A stretch of 8,084 bases of DNA from Solirubrobacteraceae bacterium (GTDB taxonomy: Bacteria; Actinomycetota; Thermoleophilia; Solirubrobacterales; Solirubrobacteraceae): positions 5,404-13,487 of the forward strand of contig JAEMTR010000014.1 of NCBI GenBank assembly GCA_016462245.1, given 5' to 3'. Below are positions 6,843 through 8,084 of the stretch, piece after piece (the first letter of the stretch is position 1; the number at the start of each line of letters is the position of its first letter). A program made the position numbers and the translations under genes. The notes under the pieces are model-generated. The model worked only from the letters and a program-made list of their open reading frames with translations, was not told the origin of the DNA and made no database searches.

Positions 6843-8084
6843 CCTTCAATCTGTCTTCATCACGCACGCCGCTCTCGTCTGTACCTACCGAGAGCGGCTT
6901 GCGTACGTGAGCCAGGACTGTGAATCGGCCTTCAGTTGAGTGGCGGCTGCGAGCATGGCGCTCTAGATGCTTCCGCGGAACACTAGATTTTGGTTGGGCA
7001 TCATTGAGCACTTGGAAGCCACGGCGCAAACGGATCAGGATCACTATGACTACGACCAACGCCCCACTTGCCAACGGCAGCCACCATACGTCGAGCAAGT
7101 CCGCCAAGTAGCCCGCAGCCGAAGCGCCGATCGTTCCAAAAAAGATCGTGATCAGGGCGAAGACGCCGAGTACTTCGCCCTCAATTTTCTTCGGGACGCC
7201 AAGCTGAGTTATCGCGCTGAGCACTGCCTGCGCCGTCGCTAGCCCGAGGCCGGCCGCAGCGAGAACTACTGACAGCCCTGCGAGCGTCAGCGCCGTACCA
7301 AGCGGCGCGATTCCTACGATGCCGACGATCACTAACGCTCCGCCGCTTGCGATCGCTGAAAATCTGATGATGCGGCTGTACCGTTCGCGTTCCTTCCAGC
7401 GTCGCAGTAGCACCGCCACGAGTGCCGCGCCCGCGTAGAACGAGGCCAGCAGCAGCCCGTAGACCTTCGCTGCAGATCCCACTTCGGAAGCAAGCTTTGG
7501 GAGCAGAGAGACGAGTGGCCACGCCAACAATTCAAGTAGCGCCGTGAAGATGACTGCCATGCGGACGGCGGCTGATCCTCTCATTGCTGAAAGGGCAGCC
7601 TTCAACGGTGCGGACGCACCCTTCGCCTTGGCAGCCGCCTTCGCCGCGGCGTCATCGGGGAGACGGACGACGATGAACACCAGCGGCACGTAGCTGAGGA
7701 CATTGAAGGCAAAAAGTGGCGCGGGCCCGACGGCGTCCAGCAATGCGCCTCCGACTAGAGCTCCAGCTACAGATGTGATCGACGAGAGCGAGGAGAAGAG
7801 CGCGTCGGATTCATCTAGCCGTCCTTTGGCAGAAAATTGCTGCAGCAGTTGCTGCCAGCAGGGGTACTGGATCGCAGAAGTTGCGCCTGACGCTGCGCTG
7901 CTGATCAAAATCGCCGTGACGCTGAGCTTGTCGGTCAGCTGGAGCGCCAGGATTGCGGCGTAAATAAGCGCTTTGGCGATGCTGACGAGGGCGACAATTC
8001 TGCGGTGATCGAAGCGCTTTGCAAGCTTGCCGGCCGGCAGCGCGAGAAAGCCAAACGCGACCGCGAACGAGACGCCGACCATAA
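6838..8084 (-). CDS. MFS transporter (drug/siderophore exporter type), truncated at the window edge
   Basis: The frame runs off the right edge. The ATG at 8082 is probably internal, because the first membrane helix is missing: the visible protein begins in the second helix, followed at once by the A-motif-like loop LPAGKLAKRFDHRR (15-28). About 11 hydrophobic segments follow to residue 350. The stretch QYPCWQQLLQQF....GRLDESDALFSSLSSITSVAGALVGGALLD (72-116) is typical of MFS exporters in the EntS/MFS_3 group: helix 4, the LxPAxxxLLPxLV-type loop, then helix 5 with its Gly-rich face. A long central loop rich in Ala/Lys (142-160) parts the two six-helix halves. The substrate cannot be told. After RLRRGFQVLND (351-361) comes a 53-residue Arg/His/Ser-rich tail unlike the rest, containing a long inverted repeat at DNA level; it may be non-native sequence gained by frameshift. 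Confidence 0.85.
   Translation of the reverse strand, partial: MVGVSFAVAFGFLALPAGKLAKRFDHRRIVALVSIAKALIYAAILALQLTDKLSVTAILISSAASGATSAIQYPCWQQLLQQFSAKGRLDESDALFSSLSSITSVAGALVGGALLDAVGPAPLFAFNVLSYVPLVFIVVRLPDDAAAKAAAKAKGASAPLKAALSAMRGSAAVRMAVIFTALLELLAWPLVSLLPKLASEVGSAAKVYGLLLASFYAGAALVAVLLRRWKERERYSRIIRFSAIASGGALVIVGIVGIAPLGTALTLAGLSVVLAAAGLGLATAQAVLSAITQLGVPKKIEGEVLGVFALITIFFGTIGASAAGYLADLLDVWWLPLASGALVVVIVILIRLRRGFQVLNDAQPKSSVPRKHLERHARSRHSTEGRFTVLAHVRKPLSVGTDESGVRDEDRLKA
6862..6904. repeat. Long inverted repeat (hairpin) in the tail of the MFS frame
   Basis: The arms 6862-6877 and 6889-6904 pair over 16 positions with a single mismatch (6867 with 6899). The inner ten pairs, GCCGCTCTCG with CGAGAGCGGC, are perfect, and the outer five, ACGCA with TGCGT, are perfect. 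The loop is 11 nt (6878-6888). No T tract follows on either strand, so it is not a standard intrinsic terminator, though T-less hairpin terminators are proposed in actinobacteria. It lies within the unusual C-terminal tail of the MFS frame, about 20 nt before its stop. It could end the MFS transcript, guard its 3' end, or be a REP-like element. Confidence 0.6.

Overview
The window is GC-rich, densely packed bacterial DNA. Several starts are GTG or TTG, ribosome-binding sites are weak, and one stop/start junction is coupled. Together with the MBOAT/SGNH pair and the protein style, this suggests a high-GC actinobacterium, perhaps of the Thermoleophilia/Solirubrobacterales kind. That placement is inference; there is no rRNA or other marker gene. 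I see no tRNA, rRNA, CRISPR array, transposase or phage gene. Both ends of the window cut through genes.

Left part (1-2899). A 5'-truncated plus-strand gene resembles the C-terminal half of EgtD-type (PF10017) SAM-dependent methyltransferases. Its stop overlaps the stop of a convergent minus-strand gene for a divergent dihydropteroate-synthase-fold protein. That gene is the last of a tight minus-strand cluster, in transcription order: aldose-1-epimerase-like mutarotase (GTG at 2899), a small NTF2-like lipoprotein, then the DHPS-like protein. The gaps are only 19 and 7 nt, so they are probably co-transcribed.

Centre (2900-5466). Across a 114-nt divergent intergenic region, a plus-strand pair encodes a polytopic MBOAT O-acyltransferase (AlgI type) and a membrane-anchored SGNH hydrolase (DUF459 type). 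They are joined by a TAATG stop/start overlap. The pair probably moves acyl (acetyl) groups across the membrane and onto an extracytoplasmic glycan or other envelope acceptor.

Right part (5467-8084). Two minus-strand membrane proteins follow: an AI-2E/PerM family transporter and an MFS exporter that runs off the right edge. They are separated by a 237-nt gene-free stretch. At the left end of the MFS gene there is a strong 16-position inverted repeat, an odd charged C-terminal tail, and a roughly 60-bp segment clearly similar to the first 60 bases of the mutarotase gene 3.9 kb away. In this copy the reading frame is broken, so it looks like the remnant of a second mutarotase copy.

I found no complete unknown defence or mobile system. 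The points most worth a second look are the mutarotase relic, the DHPS-like protein without the canonical lysine, and the hairpin inside the MFS tail.
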